From: Stichopus chloronotus | Taxonomy: Eukaryota > Echinodermata > Holothuroidea > Aspidochirotida > Stichopodidae | DNA: 64,000 nucleotides | Assembly (NCBI GenBank): GCA_021234535.1 | Contig: CM037838.1 | Coordinates: 25,087,969 to 25,151,968, forward strand | Direction: 5' to 3' | Shown here: positions 1 through 13,300 of the stretch, one piece after another | Layout: the number at the start of each line of letters is the position of its first letter | Position numbering within the stretch: position 1 is the stretch's first letter | The notes under the pieces: generated by a model | The model's database searches: none | The model's input: the letters and a program-made list of their open reading frames with translations, nothing else | What the model was told of the DNA's origin: nothing | Program-made: the position numbers and the translations under genes

Positions 1-3000
1 ATACGAGCTGCTCTGTCTTTCGAATTTGCTGTCAATCAAAGAGTACTGTAGCTGAGAACCAGTTGAGAATTTTGCTTTCCAGGAGGTAAAAATATAGCTT
101 AGGGTGATGCAATACAGCCTTTAAGTCCATTTGCGACATTTCTGAAAATAGCCAAAACAGTTTGGGCAAGGCTTATTTAAGTAATTGGCCATAAATAAAT
201 GAAAGTGCATTAAAAATCAGATTGTTGTTCACAAAAACTGTCATATGGTAGATTAGTACTAATTACACCAATAGCGGGTTGCTTTGAAAGTTGTTAGTTT
301 ATGACGGGCTGTTCATACAAAAGGGCGTATACATGTAGCTGCAATGTACGTGGAAACAGGCCTACAAGGGCAACTAGCACTGTGCAAATGTGTGATGATT
401 CATTTGGTGTCACTGTTTTTGTTGAAAATTACCAATCTCCCTATGTTTTTAACTACTTTCCCGATTTTTGGCTGTCAAAAATGTAAATCTCCCTTTTTTT
501 TTGGTAAGACAGGTTGGCAGGTCTGAAACCTACCGTTACTGTAGACACAGTTTTAAGTACAGTATCTGTACATTCATATAGCTCATGTTTAGTTTGTAAA
601 GGCTTTGTCTAGAGGTAAAGGAAGAATAAGACTTATTTGGCTGATATGGTAGTGGTCAGATCACATGATATCAATGATACGATGTACCTTGGTTAAACTT
701 TGGATCGGGGAAGCAATTTCAGAAATACTGTAGGTCCTGACATAGTCTGGTCAGGAAACCAGGTGCCCCAGTTGAAAACACTTCTCTTGCTGAAGTCTGG
801 CTATTTCACAGTTAAACAGTCAAACATTAAATACGGTAAGGTGCATGTGCACATGCCAGAAATACTGTACATCTTACCACAATTTTCAAAATTTGCACAA
901 TCCATGTAGAACTTAAAAATCATTATTTTCATTACTTCTGCGCATATAAGTCAAGGAAAAGAAATTGTGTCTGCCTCAAGGGATGGCTGACAGTCACTAA
1001 ACAAGAGAGTCTCTGACTTCAGTGCACAGCAAACTCGGGCTGTCACGAGGTGGGATCCCAGCCCACTGGGTCGGGTGCAATGCCAACCAATTCCACGCCG
1101 CTCAGCCTGCCTGTGGGGCAGAGGGAGAGCAGGTATAAAAAACTCGAAAAATGGTGAAGTATGCTCCGGCAGGATAAAGCAAGAAAAGACTGTGGTGGAC
1201 AGCCACAGCACTCTTGACATGCAAATCGATCGTCTGACTTGAGTACAGGGGTGAAAGACTTTTCAAACATCTTACCACGAGTCTACAATGAAATGATCTT
1301 CACAAACTCGTGTAACAGTAGTGGACTTGAAGAACCAACCCACACACACATTGATATCATTTTCTGTTTCTGCAAAATCAATTTCAATTTCCTTCTTCAT
1401 GCTCATCATAATGTTTTCACAAAAATTGCTTGGAAAGCTGGACATTGTTTCTACATCTCAAAGAACACAACTTTAGGGAATACTACTGGTTTAGGATGAA
1501 TTTGGTCTGTTGGGAGGGTGAAAATATATGCTTTTCAATTTTGAGGAAACTGTCCCTCATAGTCTGATTAACTAAGGTCCAGATTACCAACTATATTACT
1601 ACTAAAAGCTTCACCACAACAACTTGTTACTTCACTACAAATGCAAGTATGTTTTGGCCTTTTGGTAGAGAGACCAGGTACACTAATTTTCACTTTTGAT
1701 TTACATGTCCATCATAGAAAGACTAAAATCCAGATTGCCTACTTTTAACTAAATTAAAGCTAATAGCATGACCGCAATTTGTTACTTCAATACAGACACA
1801 ATTAAATTACCATTAATGGAAAAAACAAAGCGCAAAACAAATCACCATATTGCCATGGCAACAGGGCTTGCAATTACCACCAGCACGTACATAATTTGTG
1901 AGGCTGTACTGCTCGCTTGAAAATTTCTTGTGCATCACCTGCTATGGTAGGTTACACTGGAATTGCATGGAGGGAATGATAAATTGATTCCAGTCATCAG
2001 TGCATGGTACAATGAACCTTCTCTTCAGGATTATTGAGCAAAGTATAAAATGGAAAGCAGCCTTTATTTATGACTCTTTCAAATCTCTTCTATTTGGTTA
2101 GAAACTTTTGTAAGCAGAAGTGACCTCATCACAATGCAACATATAATGCAGCAATGCATAATTAATTCACAACTTGTGACAGAAGTTAAGATGGTATACT
2201 ACAAATGAAAAAAAAAAAAAACCTGAACCTTTCTGCTCCATTATATATAGCTGCTTACACAGTATGTACCAGTTCTGCTACATTCCACATTTGATACTAG
2301 CACAGTTATGGTGTGCCTGCCAACTCTCACGGTTTCACCGTGAGTCTCACGGTTTCCGGCATTATCTCATGGTGAATAAACCTGATCTCACACTGAAAAT
2401 CACTGTATTGCAGTGAAAGATATTTCCTTTTTAGACCAAAATTAATGCATTCCATTGCTGTTACTATTAGTTTCTATTAGAATTGCAAATGTATCATCGT
2501 CAGAAAAGTGGCTAATTTTGGGAAACATAACATGAGACACCATAGTAAAAGAGAGAAGAAAGGCAAAGAGACTGTTGTTCAAATCATTTTATATTTACAA
2601 AATGAAAAGTCAACCAGTAATGGACATGACAAAAACCGCCATCACAGAAGGGGACCACAGTACAACAATGTGTGATACTACTGCTGGGAAAGTGGCCAAG
2701 AACCAAATGGCACGATATATTATGACATAGGTCTGAAGTTAATTACAGCAAATATGACTACACCACTGCATGGGGGATACAACCACTATAGGTAAGGGCC
2801 AAGTAACTCACCATGTGATCTCAACATAGTATGATGTAGATCTGAAACTAATTACCCAAGATTTGAGAAAAGAAAACAAAAATGCAGAAAAAAAAAAAGG
2901 GACATAAAACAAAGGGAAACAAAAATACTTCCATGTTCCGGGCAAGTTGATAAAACCTCTGAGAAGAATGTTTCAGGGGTCAGAATTTTAAAAATGGTCA

Positions 3001-3332
3001 AGATGGTATCTGGTCAAATGTCATGAGCGCACAACTAAGAGATGAAATGGGACAAGCTGTGATTCATGGGGGGAGAGACACATTCAAAGAAAAGCTTAAA
3101 ACTGAACCATGACAGAAGATCCAACATGGGTATAGAATGGCGTTCATTGCACATAAAATGGGCTGAGATTGACATTCAGTGATGTTGACAAGTTGCATAT
3201 GGACAGTTCAGCAATGGGCCAAAAAAAAAAAAGGGAGATTTACAACGATGGGATACATCAATTATTACGAAGGAAAATAATTTACACGATAACATAAACA
3301 CGGAGGTTAAACATGACAAAGAACACCCTTAC
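1..3332. other. Non-coding AT-rich DNA, left edge
   Basis: No supported gene. Either the EVI5 3' intron or sequence beyond it. It contains a GC-richer patch at about 970-1230 without a recognisable protein, a short A run near 2208-2221, and a dispersed-repeat fragment at about 2312-2440 (separate entry). Confidence 0.6.
2312..2440. repeat. Dispersed repeat with 'ctcacggtttcaccgtgag' hairpin
   Basis: The text tgccaactctcacggt continues into ctcacggtttcaccgtgag, a perfect 8-bp stem with a 3-base loop, and then a second 'ctcacggtttccgg'. Sequences of this style are common dispersed repeats in marine animal genomes, from memory. The boundaries are approximate. Confidence 0.5.
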
Positions 3333-3386
3333 CCTTTTCACAAGATCTTTCACTCTTGTCTGTGCTTTTTGGATCCTGTCCATAGT
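3333..3386 (-). CDS. Possible short downstream exon (EVI5 coiled coil?)
   Basis: A 54-nt open segment reads TMDRIQKAQTRVKDLVKR on the minus strand, 18 codons, phase 0 at both ends as exon 10 would require. A pyrimidine-rich acceptor (ttgaatgcttcag|ACTATG) precedes it and a good donor (AAAAGG|gtaagg) follows. The charged heptad-like peptide would fit a coiled coil. However, I cannot align it securely to EVI5, and conserved intervening blocks (LREAEA-type repeats) were not seen between here and exon 10. It may be chance. Confidence 0.25.
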
Positions 3387-4989
3387 CTGAAGCATTCAAC
3401 AAAGTAAAACAGTTGTGTTTTTTTCTTTTTCTTTGGCAAATAAAAAGATACAGAACAAGAAAAAAAGAGATTCTTTGCACAAGTTGTACCTCAAGACACA
3501 ATTTTTTCTACTTCAGCATACACTAGATACAGCGAATTACATGCTGTTAGAGCCAAATTCTCTCGAGCCCAAGTGGAACATTCTGATTCATGTCAAAACT
3601 AATCAGGAAAATTCTACTACATGTTTTATTTGTTTATAGTACATCAATGACTTTAATTGATTAATGGGGTCAATAGTGTGATTTAATAATCGTCAAGTTT
3701 ACCATCGAATCCAAATCAGTTCCCGTCAATTCCAAATGATGCAATTGGGGTTTCCTTTTCATTTCCCGATTTTGCTTACAATCAGATTTCCTGTGCCAAG
3801 ATACTTTGGGTGCTGTACCACCGATAACATCGTAAAGTTTGTACTGTTACAAAACACAAATTACGGGACGTTTAGGCACATCCCCTGGACAACTTTGCAG
3901 TGAGAGAATTGGTATTACTGTCTGCGACTGACAATGGTTAAACATCCTCTAGATCAGTCGAAAAGTTGCTTCAGTCTTTTTTCAATCTACAGATTAAATC
4001 GCAACTCACAACTTTAAGAGCATTGATTTGCAATTCTGGCTTCTACATTTGATCTGGATATTATAGTATCAGCATCTGAGTCTGCTGATATCATAGAAGG
4101 TTGTCTCGATATGAACTGCAAAAGATGCTGATATTATCTAAATTTATGCACTTACATGCCAGCCAGAGGATAAAAGTAGACAGCCTGTAGTGTTTTTGAA
4201 GAAGTTTAAAATCATTCTCTACTGTCAGTTTTCCAGTAGCATAAATGTCCCCAGACATCTCATACCATGTCCCTGCTCTCCCCTCTACCCCCCCCCCCTC
4301 ACCTCTTGTGAGCCATGCCAGTTGATTCACATCCACTTGACGAATTATGTTCACCAACATTAAATTTCATGCTATCCTGAGATTAGTAATTACCACTGGT
4401 TTTATTCAGTTCACTGTAACAATCATTTTCACAAATGGTAAAAACTTGAAATTGTTCATCAGCAAACTATGAAAAGCTGTCTGGTTGCAAGACGGCTGTC
4501 TTTTTCAGGTCTGATCTAAAATCACATACTCCTTGTGGTAAAGTTTCAAAACCACTTCCTTTGGCACTGCTACATGTTGGCTTCTGTCTGAGACAAACAC
4601 CAAAAACATTTAGAAAAAAAAAATAGACCACCGTCTGGCCTCTGAAGTACTAATAGTATGTTTCGAAAAAATGCTTAATACACTCAGGTGGAGACAGCTC
4701 TCACGACAGTGAACATTGAAACAACATCCATCACAGATTTTCTTAGAGATACACATTTAAACATACAGTACAACCACTCTGGAAGACTAAAATGGCTTTA
4801 ATAATATTTTCTTTCCTGTTTCTTTCTGTAAAGCAAGTTGCTTTGAGTGACTCAACACACAAGAATGCTGTTTACTTTGAGGACTTAATACAATCCTGGT
4901 TTGATGATAAATTTGAATTTGAAAGCATTATCACATCTGATCCCATTTACACATACAGTAACTCTATTTGCGCTAAGAAACTGAACTTG

Positions 4990-5210
4990 CCAGGGAAATC
5001 CCTCTCTAAAAAAAACAAAAGATTGGGGGGAGGATTTTCAAACTCAAGATAAGAGTTGTCACTTGGTGAAGGTTCTATTCCCATTTATTGTTTGTACTTT
5101 TAATTGAAGCAACAACCTCAGCTAAGGACCCTCAGCTGTATGTGGGATTTTTCGTGAACAAGATTTATCTTTGTGTGGGATTTCAGGAAACAAATGCAGG
5201 ACTCACACAA
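4990..5210 (+). repeat. Dispersed repeat, copy 1 of family shared with 20.9 kb
   Basis: Shares an ordered series of blocks with 20938-21115: 'gggaaatcc', a G-rich 'gggaggatttt' block, then 'agatttatc(t/c)ttgtg', and 'caggaaacaaatgca' with 'gactcacacaa'. Order and spacing match over about 200 bp, so these are two diverged copies of one interspersed element, not chance. Confidence 0.75.
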
Positions 5211-6689
5211 TCCCTTAGTGGGAACACTGACATAACTTTGTTAATATTTCCTGAAGTTACATGCCATACTGCTATTCATCCTATGTAGACCCATAACACT
5301 CTGCATATACTATAGATCTACTAATTTTTTTTTTTAATTTTAAAAATCACATTTCTCCCCTTCAGACTATTTGTGACTTGTTCAACATAATTGAAGATGA
5401 ATCAAGGTTGCCTTGTATTATCATCACTATGCTGCCTAGTTTTATCAACATATGTGTGATAGTTCACTGCAAAATTACAGCATCGTACACACTGTAGCTA
5501 CCCTACATTTCACAGGTGATAAATCATCTAACTATTCTTCAGAGAAGCCATGCATACAAATTTGACAGTAATGTAACTGTGTATTCTGGTGCCTGCTAGC
5601 TGGAGTATTTTCTCATATGTATATGCTTGAACATAATACTGTATGACCCAACCACCACATTCTCAGACCCACACTACGTTTCACAAATTCAAATCAGATG
5701 GATTTGGTTGTTTAATCTGAGTCATATTCAATGCATCTTCTTATTTGATCTCATTTGATCTTGACCCAGTGACTAAAAAAAAAAAAAAGGCTGTAATTTG
5801 AAATATGGCCACTCTTGTAAGTTTTTCCTCAAAACTTTATTTTTCTAATAGCTCAAATACTTATTACCGTACATGGGAAATAAATTGGGCATAAAAAAGT
5901 CCAGAAGGAGAGGCCCTAATTTACAACTTTATCTGCTACGACTGCTGGCAAAATGTAAATCAGTTCTGAGCTCTGTGTACTGGTATACTTTGTGCAAACT
6001 TTGCGCAAGACTATTCTAAGCTGTGTTTTGTGCTTAATAGTACTTTAGAGCTCTAAAATTTAAATCACTGGTCTAACTGGACACAAAAAAGCCTAAAGCC
6101 CTACATTGCATCTGCTCAGTGACAATCTGCAGGTTTCAAACTATTTGGTCAAACTGCACATCGTCACGCCGATACATTTGAAGTTTCAGTGCACACAGCA
6201 GATGTTTATTTACATGTTTGAGCACATGTGGTACATACACACATGCTAGCTGTGACATTGTAAATAAATATATTTTACCTTTCTACCATGAGATATGATG
6301 TTCATAACATCACTCCAAGCATGAAATATTGTTCCAGGCATTAATTATTCACAAATGATTTATCAGACCAACTTCAACATTCTGATAAACAATCACAGTA
6401 AGGAACATCAATGTCTTTCAAATGACATTCTTGCTCTTATGAGATGTGCCTATACATTGGCCAGGTACAAAGTACCTCCCCTGAACCAAAATGCACAAAT
6501 GCATTGTGGTTTCGATCATGTGATTATGAGTATACTTTTAGGGAGGAATCTGACATACTGCATAAGGTGAGGAAATCTGACAAGCTTGGTCTTTGTATTA
6601 TTTACAGGACTATACAGTGTCACCAAATGAGTTGTTACAACGCAATGACATCAGCTTATGACTGATCTATAGGCATCATGCCTCAAAAT

Positions 6690-7380
6690 GCACACCTGCA
6701 TACTAAATGAGATTTCTAACTTGAGATTCTATGTGTACATGGTTTTTCAAACATTGACCCTTGTTGATTGAAATGGCTTCAACTAATAAAATAAAATGTA
6801 ATATGTTTTTGTAATATACCTCACCACTACAACTATGTGACAATTCAGAGTAAGTTTCTCTTCTTGAGAAGTCATGTTTACAACATTTTTTCAATTTGAC
6901 CCTTGCTGACCATAAGAACCTTTGACCTAAACCAAAATATTGGGTTCTTGTACTTAATGTAGTACATCTACAGGTACATACTAAATATGATTTAGATAAG
7001 AGTTTGTCAATTTGTCCGTGTCGACCCCAAATGACCTTTGATTTCCACTAAAACTTATAGTGTTATTATAATCAATCGGTTCACCTACATACAAAATATC
7101 AAATCTGTCCTAATGCATCTTCCCTGCTGGAGATATTGTGCCTACAAGCATTTCACAATTTGACCGGGGCTGCTGACCACAGCAAAATAAGATGTGACCT
7201 CTGCCAAAAGGAAAAGCGTTTTTGCACTCAATGTGGTACACCTGCATACCAAATATGAGATCTGTCCAAACTTCCCATCTTGAGACTGTGATACCATTTT
7301 TACAATGCAAGTGTCACAAACATACACAAACACACTCTGCATGAATGTTAAGGTTACGATTATCATCGAAACCTCAAAAA
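6690..7380. repeat. Degenerate tandem-like repeat, unit about 200 bp
   Basis: Three to four loosely similar units each contain 'caatttgaccc(t/g)', 'gacctttgac/gatttccac', 'cacctgcatac(t/c)aaat' and 'gagat(t/c)tgtcc'. Examples start near 6690, 6890, 7015-7085 and 7150-7240. This style (tgacctttgacc with 'accaaatatgagatctgtcc') is a widespread old repeat of marine animals, from memory. It is highly diverged and the boundaries are approximate. Confidence 0.5.
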
Positions 7381-8299
7381 GGTGTGATGTTTTAAGTGGG
7401 AATTGATCTGGACTTTTTATAAGAGGGAATCAATCTATTTTTTTTTTTTTTTTTTTGCACTGTGAATCAAAAGTGGCTTGTTCTGCACAAGTAAACAGAG
7501 GTTCAGGCAATGGTTCTTTTGGTCTTACTGTTTCATAGTTTCGATTGTTGCAGAAGCGCTACAACATTCTGAAAAGTAACTACAGAATTGAACTCTATGC
7601 CACTGTTGTCTGTGTCAACATCTGGTAGGGGGTGGGGGGAAAGGATAAACACTGAACTGGTTCCCTTTAAGTTTGCTTTCATTAAAAGCATCATGAGCAA
7701 GAATACATTGCAAACTTAGCACCATTCCCTCCATGACTCTACAATGCATAGAATGTGAGAAAAAAATGTTATCTACATTACAAATACTTAGTCATCGTTG
7801 GGTGCTGGCAAAAAAGGTTTTGCAGAGTTAGAAAAAAATAACCTGAGGTAATCCATAGGTAGACACTAATCGACCTGGGAAAATACTGAATAATTTTGGT
7901 AAGAAGTAAGACATTACTCAAAACCGCAAATGGCAACATTTTAAACTCTCAAACATGCAAGTGTGTATAATATCTCTATGTATTGTATGTCTGTAATGTG
8001 TGTGTATCATTACAGCATGCAGTTATACATACAAACATCACCATGTATCCAATTTCAAAAAAAAAAAAAAACAACATTTAACACAACAATAATCAAGAAT
8101 CAAGCGCTGACGTGACACTTACCTTACACAGAAAAGCTCCGACACATGGTTTATACCTTTTAATATTCCTGTATTGACATGCTCCAACAATGTGGCATTC
8201 GATGATCCTCTCCACATATCATGTTACGGTTACCACACAATTTACACAATGGAAGACACACAGTTGTACAGGCTGATGCTTATAAATTTATAATGAGTC

Positions 8300-8750
8300 T
8301 CTTCAAAGCCGTCTGCGTCGCATTGACAGCTCTGAGCAAACACCGCACAATCTTTAGCACTGCTTGACAATCTCTCCGCCGCTGCGTTCGAGAAACTTAA
8401 AGCAGATTTGCCGACCGAGTGAATCAATAAACCCATTTGACTCTACCAGGGTGTATGAGACCTGACAACTATTGCTACACAAATATATTTCCTCAAAATA
8501 AAATTTTTTAACCAGAACCTGTTCTACCATCTTGCCTGAAATGTCGCTCAGTCGAGCAAATTGCCCTTCACCGGCAGTCTGCGGTGGAGCAAACTCTGCA
8601 TTTAATAGGAGATACGCCAGCCTCCATAAAATGCAGGGCAAAGGAGAGCAATGGAACAAATCCAATAAATCTGAGGATACCTTCTTAGGATGCTTTGCAA
8701 ATAAAATTGAAAGGCAAAGAAGTGGAAACAAGGGCAATTGCCATCTCAAG
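8300..8750. promoter_or_regulatory. CpG-richer patch, possible promoter or unrecognised exon
   Basis: This zone is richer in GC and CpG than its surroundings, and several frames are open on both strands, including 131 codons on minus at 8749-8354 and 142 codons on plus at 8532-8960. None of the peptides is recognisable. On minus, a strong donor (GTGTAAG|gtaagt) follows at about 8121, so an untranslated first exon is conceivable. Confidence 0.2.
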
Positions 8751-10222
8751 GGTAAAAGGACTCAACACATGCTATGCACTTCAAAGTACTTTATTTCAAC
8801 CATATATAAGTGTATTATGTTCAGGGGATATTTACACCAAATAAATTCTTTTCTAGTTATACATGATGTCTACAAACTGATGTGCTCGTTTGAAGGTCAA
8901 CATTCTACTGAACTTTGTTTTTACTCTTTTTTTCCCTTTTTTTTGTCCTTTTATACATAAAGTAGGAAGAAGCAATTTCTTCATGAACTCTGAACTTGGG
9001 TAGGGGCATACCATAAATTATAGTCTCAAGAGGAAAGATCATCACATATTCATTCTTGGAAATCCAGTGGTGACTAAAACTGGTCAACTACAATATACAA
9101 GAGTACCTTTGCATGTTTTTTTTCTATGCAAATGAAAAAAAATTCTTGTATGGGTCAGCTTTTGAAAAAAAAAAACCACAATGAAAAATCATTCACACTC
9201 ACAAATATGGAGGGAATTGCAGTCCTAAATGGGACTGTGGCATCACACAAGTAATGCACTGTGGATTGCTTATGACAAGTGTAGCACTAGTAGTCTAGGG
9301 TCGCTGTATGCATCCAACACGGCAGTACTGCACACGTACACAAATCATGGTGACAAACATGTTAAGTTATACAGAACCTGCTCCACATGTTACCACAAGT
9401 CATCTTTCTTTTTACTGGGGATATAAAACAAAAGAGTTGGTAATCATGCAGTGTTAACCTCCTGAGTTGAAATACTGACAACCAAATTAAAAGATTTTGT
9501 CCGTCTATCAGAATATGGTAAAACAGAAGCCAATTGTCCACAATAATGTATTTTCAGAATACCGGAAGAGGGGGATTGAGATCTTCATCTGGAAAAGCTG
9601 TTTATGGCCAAATGGGTGCTATTCATGTTTTACAGTTTTTTTGTTGTGCAAACCCTCAAAAATGTTTGTTTTTACAATGCAATAGTCTATGAACTGTTCT
9701 AAAAAATGTACAACAATTATTACACATTTTGAAAAGTTCTTTTTGAGCAATTTTCGCTCGGTTAAATTGACAGCAATTTCAAGCCATACGAGTCTGCCAA
9801 GAGACTGAAACACAACTGCTTTACTTTGCTATTTGCTCATAAAAAAAAACAACAACTCTGAACTGAGATTCATTGTAAACCAGTCAATCACAGATGGTGG
9901 GTCACCCAAACTTGAAACAAAAGGCTTAGCGAAAGCTTTGAATGCTTTCACCAAATGTGTAATCATAGTGATACTACAATGTTTTAGTATTTTAATAACC
10001 AAAGAGAAGTGGAAAAAGGTTATTGTCAAATAAGTGAGAGACCTTTTGAGACATTTAAAAAAATTCATACTTGTGCAATAATTAAACGTGCAACGCAACT
10101 GATACTTCTATTATCAAACAAGCTTTCACATTGTTTAAAAAGAAATCATATCTGGTACAATCGGAACCCATAATCGTATTATAATTAACACCGGTAATTA
10201 CATTACCATGACCTGTTTTTTA

Positions 10223-10318
10223 CCATTTGGCAATTATTAGGGAAAAGTGCTCCTGATATCGTTTTTGAAAATTTCATATTGCACTATACACTACTATAAT
10301 TCTATGATGTGCCCTTGT
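10223..10318 (+). repeat. Dispersed repeat, copy 1 of family shared with 19.4 kb
   Basis: The sequence 'catttggcaatt' is followed by a 'gctcctgatatcg' block, then 'tttttgaaaatttcatattg', then 'gatgtgccc'. The same blocks in the same order and spacing occur at 19390-19475. A shared 14-mer (tcctgatatcgttt) also occurs near 18343, possibly a third fragment. Confidence 0.7.
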
Positions 10319-13300
10319 ACATTAAAACAACCATTATGCTGTGATCCCCTGAGATTCACTTAAAACCATAATAGAACATACAACTCTACCCAAAGTCCAG
10401 AACATTCATTCATGTTGCGATTATACAACAGTGACCTCTACAAAGTCCTATGTAATAAAAAACAAAATGGTCATACAGTTCTTAATGCCAACTGTGTGCA
10501 GGTAGCACCAAGCATACATACTGCACTAACAGTGTTCACACATAAGGCATTTACTATGTGTAGCTATCTGATTTACTGTAGGAAAGTCTAACTCCTGTAT
10601 GCATACAACGGCTCTACAAAGCCTCCGTGGGAGCCTAGAGTACCTGTCTACATTGTGAATGAAGAAGAAATCAGCCAGAACCTGATTTAAGTACTGTAAG
10701 CCTACTGTAAGCATACATACAGTGCATCAGTGAGTCTACGACTATTTCGGCAAGCCTGGGAGCACCAACCTTGGGACTAAGTTTAAGTACTTTTTTCGAC
10801 TAAAGTAAATTTCTACTAAATTGAACTTAAGATATGCAAGTTTGTAACACGTAAGATCGAAATCAACGACGCTCACGTCTTCTTTGGTCAAATCTTCTGT
10901 TGCGCCATGCTTGCATCTGATCTTATGGAATGACAAGCATACAGGCAATGATTAAATAAAAATAGTAAAAAAAATCATGATAAAAAAAAAAAAAAAAAAT
11001 TGTTGAATTGAAGGGTTAGTCAATTTCATTGGGCATGCACCACATTTACATCAAAATGAAATACATACATGCAACGTCTACTACACTACAGTACAGTGAA
11101 TGATTGTTACAAGTCAGAAGAAAAGAAAATAAAATGAATTTGAACAACCACCGTCACTAAAATGAACTAACAGTACAAACACACAGAAAACAAAAACTTT
11201 TACAGTGTCCCTACATAACACATGTAGTAGTTGTGAACATTTCATCCAGACTTTGAGAAATTTTGATGTACACACCGAGTGATCACAATGACCTTCTATT
11301 TGATTTGTCTGAAATGGTGTTCAATCACTGCAAGCAGTGAATCACATCAGGGTGTGAGTCAAATGATATTATATTCGGCCAGAGTCTACGAAACTTGGAA
11401 ATCTTGACGATGGCCAACAGAGACGCGACGCTGGCCGCATTCACAGTTTTGTTAAACATACCCGACTTTACTTTCTCACTACGGTCGTGACGATCCTACC
11501 GAGGGACATTTCACACTCACTGGTCAATGCTTCTTATGCACATTTTATAGCATCGTTATCATTTCTGCTGCCAAACTTTTAGGATGTACACCTCACTTTG
11601 TAATTAATAAAGACGAAAGACAAGGACAAACGAACACGGCACAAGAACAGTCTACAATGACAGAATTGTACCACCGGGAGATATAGAGAGAGTTTATTTG
11701 CAAGAGAAAGGGCATCTGTGGTTAGAATGCTTTCCTTTAATACAGCGAGAGGGCAATAAACTAAATGCAGCGATACACTGACCATGCATTCTCAGAGTTG
11801 TTAAGTGTTTTTTTTTTCTCAGTGATATAAAGTACAATGGTCTGAAAATGGCTTTCTATATATTTCCAAAAGAAGGGCACTCTAAGATGTTTTAAAGATT
11901 CCAAGTATCCAAAATCATGATGTTTGTCTATAGCCTGATACTGTACCTTACAGTATGCTGCAAATCCCTCTCTTTGAGATCAATCAGAAATTTTTTTTTT
12001 TCTTTTGGTGTACAGCAAGCCTCCCTATTTGACAGCGAGGTCAAATACTTGATGTCAAAAAACCTGATGTCAAAATCTTAAAGAAAATTAAAAGTAAAAT
12101 CAAAGCTTTTGATGGAAAGCTGTGAAGAAATCTTGGAGAATTTTTGGCATGTGTGACCCAACACTGTGTAAACCCAGTGTTGCCTCTTAAAAGTTGTAAC
12201 CACAATCAGATGAATAGCAGAAATATGGAAGGGAAATGTCTGCTTTCAAATCATCCATGCAAAATGGAAATGATTTTCCACAAAATGCTTGGTTTTGTAG
12301 TTGTCATGTTGTAATCTCATCAATTGGCTTCCAGCCAGCATCTTACATCCCACCTAAAAATTTTCCATATTAACTCTTACTGGTGGTTTATCACTCACCT
12401 TGACACCTCTGTTTATTAAAGGCAACATCGCAGTTGAATACTGTCGTACATTTACTACATGATTTCAGTTGATGCTGAGTATACATTATTGGATAAATGT
12501 CGCAACATATCCATGATCCAGGCAAAGGGAACTAAGTATACAACTAAGCAGCTGTGAAGTTATTTTTCATTTAGTTTCTTCTTTGCATCCATTTTTGCTT
12601 TGCATGAAAATAAAAACAGTTAATACCAAGAAGAGGTCACACGAGCCACAAGGACTACTGTCAAGGCAAAGTGTGCCCCTGAGGTGCAGTAAGTTGGAAA
12701 TTGGAAAGACATAGGGGTTCAGCCGTGAACAAGCAGATATGACAAAGCTATGGGAATGTTCTGCAAACATTTTCATCATGGTGGTGAGTTGTTATAGCTA
12801 CTTTGGTATATCATTGGTTGAAGAAGACCAAATTGATTAGTCGTGAAGGGATTCTAAGTTGCTAAATATCTGTTTCTGTACCTAATTTATTTGATTTTAA
12901 AGATGGGCAGGCCTGCTCTCTAACAGACCAGAAGAAGAAGAAGACACTAACTGCTACAGGTGTGAGGTTTGTTAATAGCAAAAAAATTGACTACTTCTAC
13001 TTGAAAAGACCAGAGAATCACCAGTTAAACCACCAGACTTCAAGTACTTTCTACAATACCGTTCACAAAATTTTACGAGAGAATTAATAACAAGGATCCA
13101 AACCATCTTCAGATCTAGAGAAATTCGAAGACGTGCAGCTCTCTGGCAGCATATTACCTACTTGGCTAAAATAATGTATGTGTACAGTACTGAGCCTTAT
13201 GTAAGGAAAATCTGAAAATAGGAGGGGAACTTAAATGATGCTAAAAGGAAACCAGACAGCAAGAACAAGGAATGTATACAATTCACATCCTTTTGGTTAC

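Noticed and set aside
8354..8960. 131-codon minus and 142-codon plus ORFs overlapping at 8532-8749
   Set aside because: They overlap on opposite strands with no domain; reported only as a CpG-richer patch.
10880..10935. Minus-strand exon-like segment with IRCKHGATEDLTKED between an acceptor-like and a gtgagc site
   Set aside because: Several reading choices exist and none aligns to EVI5 or any family I know.
11325..11459. 44-codon minus ORF (MFNKTVNAASVASLLAIVKI, then SKFRRLWPN) in a CpG-richer patch
   Set aside because: It looks protein-like but is short, has no splice sites in phase and no recognised family.
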